Positions 5,354 to 8,283 of a stretch of DNA of 8,283 bases are shown piece by piece. Source of the stretch: CALGLS01 sp045105695 (lineage in GTDB: Bacteria > Bacteroidota > Bacteroidia > Chitinophagales > Saprospiraceae). The stretch is from the NCBI GenBank assembly GCA_045105695.1, contig JBGCDT010000544.1, forward strand, positions 1 to 8,283, in the 5' to 3' direction. A program made the position numbers and the translations under genes. Within the stretch, counting starts at the first letter, position 1, and each line of letters begins with the position of its first letter. The notes under the pieces were generated by a model that searched no databases, was not told the DNA's origin, and was given only the letters and a program-made list of their open reading frames with translations.

Positions 5354-5501
5354 AACAAAGTTGATTTTCTGATTATTTAGTAACAGATTAGAAATGAAGC
5401 TTTCAGCTAAAAAATAGTTTCTTTGGCAATCGCTTTTGAAAGAAAAGAAAGGTCGAAGACGTATTCAAATTTTTGTAAACAATTAAAAATTTATATAGCA
5501 A

Positions 5502-6260
5502 ATGAGCAAATTAGATCGCTTTTCAAAGTCCAATAACCCAATGTTAAAGGACGAAGTTTATCAGCAAAATGCAGTCCTTGACGAAGGCATGATTGGTTCC
5601 GAGTCAGGAAGAACCATGACCGTTAGTGGTGCTGTCAACAAGACATTTATCCTCTTCGCCATTATGTTGGGTGGAGCTGGAGTTGGTTTTATGTTTCCAT
5701 CTACTATTTTAATGTGGGTTGGAATTCTGGGTGGCGCAGCCATTTATTTCATCGCTTCACGGAACCCTGCACGTTCTCCAATTCTAGCACCTTTGTATGC
5801 AGTGGTAGAAGGACTTTTGGTAGGAACCGTAACGAGCTACTACATGTACTCCTTTGAAGGAATTGTATTCAACGCAGTTACCCTCACCATGGCTATCCTC
5901 TTTATGATGCTTACGCTTTACAAAGCAGGTGTGATAAAGGTGACAGAGAAATTCCGAGCAGGTGTTTCTATGGCAGTAGGTGCAGTGATGTTGCTTTATT
6001 TAGTAAACATTGTATTGCACTTCATTGGCATTGATATGCCGTTTTTACATGATGGCGGACTATTCTCCATTGGTATCTCCGCAGTAATTATCGGTATCGC
6101 TTCTTTGAATTTGTTATTGGATTTCGATTCTTTCGATAAAGGAGAAGCTTACGGCGCACCTGAGTACATGGAATGGTATTCTGCAATGGGATTATTATTT
6201 ACACTGGTTTGGTTGTACTTGGAAATCCTACGTCTGTTGTCTTACCTAAGCAACGACTAA
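5502..6260 (+). CDS. Bax inhibitor-1/YccA family integral membrane protein
   Basis: This 252-residue protein has a soluble N-terminus of about 46 residues and roughly seven hydrophobic helices near residues 47-65, 69-86, 95-111, 119-139, 154-174, 188-207 and 225-247. Signature features are PILAPLYAVVEGLLVG (93-108) and LNLLLDFDSFDKGEAYG (202-218) before a last helix. The acidic residues Asp207, Asp209 and Asp212 lie where BI-1/YetJ proteins carry their conserved pair of aspartates, linked in B. subtilis YetJ to pH-dependent calcium leak. E. coli YccA in the wider family interacts with the protease FtsH. The ATG at 5502 follows an A-rich leader and gives the usual polar start. Terminator downstream and hairpin upstream suggest a single-gene unit unrelated to phenylacetate metabolism. 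The exact activity cannot be deduced. Confidence 0.9.
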   Translation: MSKLDRFSKSNNPMLKDEVYQQNAVLDEGMIGSESGRTMTVSGAVNKTFILFAIMLGGAGVGFMFPSTILMWVGILGGAAIYFIASRNPARSPILAPLYAVVEGLLVGTVTSYYMYSFEGIVFNAVTLTMAILFMMLTLYKAGVIKVTEKFRAGVSMAVGAVMLLYLVNIVLHFIGIDMPFLHDGGLFSIGISAVIIGIASLNLLLDFDSFDKGEAYGAPEYMEWYSAMGLLFTLVWLYLEILRLLSYLSND

Positions 6261-6279
6261 GAACTAGGTAGCTTAAGCC

Positions 6280-6317
6280 AAAAGGCACTGAACATTTTTT
6301 TGTTCGGTGCCTTTTTT
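6280..6317 (+). terminator. Rho-independent terminator after the BI-1/YccA gene
   Basis: GGCACTGAACA (6284-6294) pairs with TGTTCGGTGCC (6301-6311), including one T-G wobble, across a six-T loop. A run of six T (6312-6317) follows and an A-run (6280-6283) precedes, so it may also act from the other strand. It lies about 20 bases after the stop codon. Confidence 0.93.
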
Positions 6318-6481
6318 AGTTAGGAGAAGTTTGGTTTTAGGTTATAGATAAAGCGGTAACAGACCATACGGAAGAATACATCAGAAAAGCCATCTGAGAT
6401 CTGTTGACAAAACATAGAGAGGTTCTACATATTCTCAATATATTCGCAGTAGCAAAATTCAACGAAAACAATTCTAAAATA

Positions 6482-7078
6482 ATGACCTACGAATTCAAAG
6501 GCTTCCGCCCCGTCGTTCATGAAAGTTCTTTTATCCATCCTCAAGCGGCCATTACCGGAAATGTAATTATCGGAAAAGATGTCTACATCGGCCCTGGAGC
6601 TGCCATTCGCGGAGACTGGGGAGGTATTGTAATCGAAGATGGATGTAACGTTCAGGAGAACTGCACCATTCATATGTTTCCTGGTGTAACAGTAGTCTTA
6701 CAAAAAGGCGCACACATCGGCCACGGAGCAATTATCCACGGCGCAAATATTGGTAAAAACGTACTCGTAGGAATGAATGCAGTGGTAATGGACAATGCAG
6801 AAATTGGTGATGAATGCATCATCGGAGCTTTATGTTTCGTAAAAGCAAATAGTAAAATTCCATCGCGTAGTCTCGTTGTTGGAAACCCAGGGAAAGTAAT
6901 CAAACAGGTCAGTGATGAAATGGTAGCCTGGAAAACAAAAGGTACACAGCTTTACCAAACACTCCCTAGTGAAGTTGATGAAAGTTGGAAACCTTGCGAA
7001 CCTCTGCGGGAAATTCCAGAGCATCGCCCTAGCCAAGAAGCACTTTTCAAAACTTGGAAAGAAATTAAGAATTCGTAA
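6482..7078 (+). CDS. paaY: PaaY, hexapeptide-repeat thioesterase of the phenylacetate pathway (gamma-carbonic anhydrase-like)
   Basis: This 198-residue protein (E. coli PaaY 196) folds as a left-handed beta-helix; I/V-G-x-x repeats run from about residue 23 to 120. In E. coli PaaY hydrolyses CoA esters of ring-cleavage side products and so protects the pathway. His64 (CTIHMFPG), His81 and His86 (HIGHGAIIHG) match the zinc-binding trio of gamma-carbonic anhydrases, and Arg43, Asp45 and Gln58 match other active-site residues. The C-terminal AWKTKGTQLYQ and CEPLREIPEHRP segments are PaaY-like, which separates it from generic gamma-carbonic anhydrases. The ATG at 6482 gives the family's usual start (TYEFKGFRPVV). 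An in-frame TTG at 6404 would add 26 unconserved residues. The gene is about 1.4 kb away from the main operon and is followed closely by a hydrolase gene. Confidence 0.87.
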   Translation: MTYEFKGFRPVVHESSFIHPQAAITGNVIIGKDVYIGPGAAIRGDWGGIVIEDGCNVQENCTIHMFPGVTVVLQKGAHIGHGAIIHGANIGKNVLVGMNAVVMDNAEIGDECIIGALCFVKANSKIPSRSLVVGNPGKVIKQVSDEMVAWKTKGTQLYQTLPSEVDESWKPCEPLREIPEHRPSQEALFKTWKEIKNS

Positions 7079-7099
7079 AACCCAAATGGTAAGACACAC

Positions 7100-8062
7100 A
7101 TGAGTAAAGAAAATAATTTTGAGATAAATGGTAAAGTAATTCCGCCAGGGACCAATGAAGTCGTCCCGTTGAATGTAGCTCGGTTACCATCTGGTACGGT
7201 CATAAGTTTACGACTTATGGTCTATCGAAGTAAGAACCCTGGACCAACTGCTTTAATCATCGGTGGTGTTCATGGAGACGAAATCAATGGCGTAGAAATC
7301 GTACGTAAATCTATTGTTAGAAAATACTTTGAAAACTTAAAAGCGGGGACGGTCATTGCAGTTCCGTTACTCAACGTGTACGGATTCATTAACTTCTCAA
7401 GAGATGCCTCTGAAGGCAAAGACGTCAATAGAAGTTTCCCTGGAAACAAAAACGGCTCCTTAGCTTCCCGCGTAGCTAATGCCGTTACGAAAGTTATTTT
7501 ACCACTGGTAGACTTCGGAATGGACTTTCATACCGGAGGCAGCAGTCGCTACAACTACCCACAAATCCGTTACACAACAGACGATAAAAAAGCAGAGGAA
7601 ATTGCAGAAGCTTTTGCAGCGCCTTACCTCATTCGAAAGAAGAATACTTCAAACACCTTACGGAAAACTTCGCACAGTATGAAGATTCCAATTGTCGTTT
7701 ATGAAGGTGGAGAGTCCTTACGTTTCGATGGTTATTCGATTGAGCGAGCACTCTCAGGAATGCTTCGTGTCTTGAAAAGCAAAGGCATGATTGAAGAAGC
7801 TCCAGAAGCATTGAGTAAATCACTTACCTTCAATCGTTCCTCTTGGGTGCGCGCCAATCGCTCAGGTATCTTTGAATGGATGCAGGAGTCTGGAGGTAAA
7901 GTAAATGTAGGAGAAATCCTGGGAATGATTCGTGACCCTTACGGAGAATCAGAAGTGGTCGTCAAAGCCAATCGAACTGGTTACATCATCGGTCACAATA
8001 ATGCTCCGGTGGTTAGTCAGGGAGATGCTTTGTTTCACATTGGGTATGATTTGGAGGAGTGA
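7100..8062 (+). CDS. Succinylglutamate desuccinylase/aspartoacylase-family zinc hydrolase
   Basis: This 320-residue M14-like zinc amidohydrolase belongs to the AstE/AspA group. GGVHGDEINGVE (55-66) supplies zinc ligands His58 and Glu61, and MDFHTGG (141-147) supplies His144. DVNRSFPG (108-115) is the substrate-carboxylate binding motif, and YEGGE (201-205) holds the likely catalytic Glu202. A glycine-rich beta domain of about 70 residues (from 255) closes the protein, as in related proteins. Family members cleave N-acyl amino acids or act on peptides modified by RimK-like ligases; the substrate here is unknown. It starts 21 bases after paaY on the same strand, so co-transcription is probable. 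No arginine-catabolism or RimK gene is in view. The start codon is the only sensible one, and hairpin B2 follows the stop. Confidence 0.87.
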   Translation: MSKENNFEINGKVIPPGTNEVVPLNVARLPSGTVISLRLMVYRSKNPGPTALIIGGVHGDEINGVEIVRKSIVRKYFENLKAGTVIAVPLLNVYGFINFSRDASEGKDVNRSFPGNKNGSLASRVANAVTKVILPLVDFGMDFHTGGSSRYNYPQIRYTTDDKKAEEIAEAFAAPYLIRKKNTSNTLRKTSHSMKIPIVVYEGGESLRFDGYSIERALSGMLRVLKSKGMIEEAPEALSKSLTFNRSSWVRANRSGIFEWMQESGGKVNVGEILGMIRDPYGESEVVVKANRTGYIIGHNNAPVVSQGDALFHIGYDLEE

Positions 8063-8072
8063 TTTTTTGAAA

Positions 8073-8175
8073 GGAGATAAGGTGGATTGGGTGGATTGGG
8101 TTGATGAGGTAGATAAGGTTTTTCTTAATTCACGTAAGAAGGGAAAACCCCATCTACCTTATCCACCTCATCTCC
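8073..8175. repeat. Family B hairpin element, copy 2 (between convergent ends)
   Basis: An outer stem pairs 8073-8087 (GGAGATAAGGTGGAT) with 8161-8175 (14 of 15). An inner stem pairs 8107-8122 with 8144-8159 (14 of 16; the two mismatches would be G-U pairs in a minus-strand transcript). The left arm has an unmatched stretch of 19 bases (8088-8106) made of further GGTGGATT-type units. The right arm continues in pyrimidine-rich units to about 8184, where a likely minus-strand gene ends. It is positioned as a two-way boundary, but without a clear T-run in either direction. Confidence 0.82.
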
Positions 8176-8183
8176 TCATCCAC

Positions 8184-8283
8184 CTAGAATTTCAAATTTC
8201 CCTTCTCAAGACTTCCAACGGAGGTGTGTTCAAAATCCCTCGGCTGTTTGTTACGCCAATTAGTACGGTCAAAATGGTTATCC
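8184..8283 (-). CDS. 3' end of an unidentified minus-strand gene (partial)
   Basis: On the minus strand the frame is open from the window edge to a TAG at 8186-8184, giving 32 residues ending in SLEKGNLKF. The composition looks protein-like (NHFDRTNWRNK, DFEHTSVG), with mixed charged and aromatic residues. The stop sits right at the end of hairpin B2, as the preceding + strand gene does on the other side, which supports convergent genes. I do not recognise the family. A + strand frame is also open across the same bases, so the call is tentative; the 5' end is outside the window. Confidence 0.45.
   Translation of the reverse strand, partial: DNHFDRTNWRNKQPRDFEHTSVGSLEKGNLKF

Larger units (their letters stand above)
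5157..5501 (+). other. Non-coding leader region before the BI-1 gene
   Basis: These 345 bases contain no gene I can support. They hold a promoter-like box with an adjoining palindrome (listed separately) and become very A/T-rich towards the start of the membrane-protein gene. A 36-codon open stretch at 5182-5292 without a start codon resembles protein sequence slightly, but is too short to call. If the box at 5346 is real, the mRNA leader would be about 145 bases, long enough for regulatory RNA structure, though I recognise no known riboswitch. Confidence 0.5.

Noticed and set aside
6345..6398. Short open tail (IDKAVTDHTEEYIRKAI) before paaY as a gene remnant
   Set aside because: It is only about 18 codons, lies between a terminator and paaY, and has no start codon or recognisable family.
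6404..6481. TTG-initiated extension of PaaY by 26 residues
   Set aside because: The extra residues are not part of known PaaY proteins, and the ATG at 6482 gives the expected length and start. The TTGACA at 6404 looks more like promoter sequence, but no well-placed -10/-7 box follows, so I did not list a promoter.

Overview
The window looks like Bacteroidota DNA. The genes are A/T-leaning, Shine-Dalgarno sites are almost absent (one good exception, before paaH), and two TAnnTTTG boxes match the Bacteroidota -7 promoter element. Gene content and the repeat-rich spacers would suit Saprospiria or a relative, but that finer placement is only an impression. No rRNA, tRNA, CRISPR array or insertion sequence is visible.

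Left part (1-5061): the distal half of an aerobic phenylacetate (Paa) catabolic operon, all on the + strand. It runs paaD (3' end only), paaG, paaH, paaI, a small MoaD/ThiS-like ubiquitin-fold protein ending in Gly-Gly, a RibD_C/dihydrofolate-reductase-like protein, and the thiolase paaJ. PaaD helps mature the PaaABCE epoxidase. PaaG isomerises the ring epoxide to the oxepin. PaaH oxidises 3-hydroxyadipyl-CoA and PaaJ performs the thiolytic steps to succinyl-CoA and acetyl-CoA. PaaI releases CoA from dead-end thioesters. The MoaD-like and reductase genes are not part of the textbook pathway and are the most unusual passengers.

Middle (5062-6317): a 440-base non-coding stretch with a long hairpin and a promoter-like box next to a palindrome. 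It is followed by a stand-alone gene for a seven-helix Bax-inhibitor-1/YccA-type membrane protein and a textbook rho-independent terminator.

Right part (6318-8283): paaY (hexapeptide-repeat thioesterase related to gamma-carbonic anhydrase), followed 21 bases later by an aspartoacylase/succinylglutamate-desuccinylase-like zinc hydrolase. Beyond another long hairpin is the apparent 3' end of a convergent minus-strand gene.

The spacers hold two families of long hairpins. Family A has two copies, in the same orientation, bracketing paaI, with a nearly identical loop of about 37 bases. Family B has two copies, one after paaJ and one after the hydrolase gene. In three of the four (A1, B1, B2) an outer and an inner stem are separated by an extra one-sided segment, which in A1 and B2 is made of tandem short repeats. 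A further unexpected signal is an abrupt change of synonymous codon choice inside paaG at about base 660.
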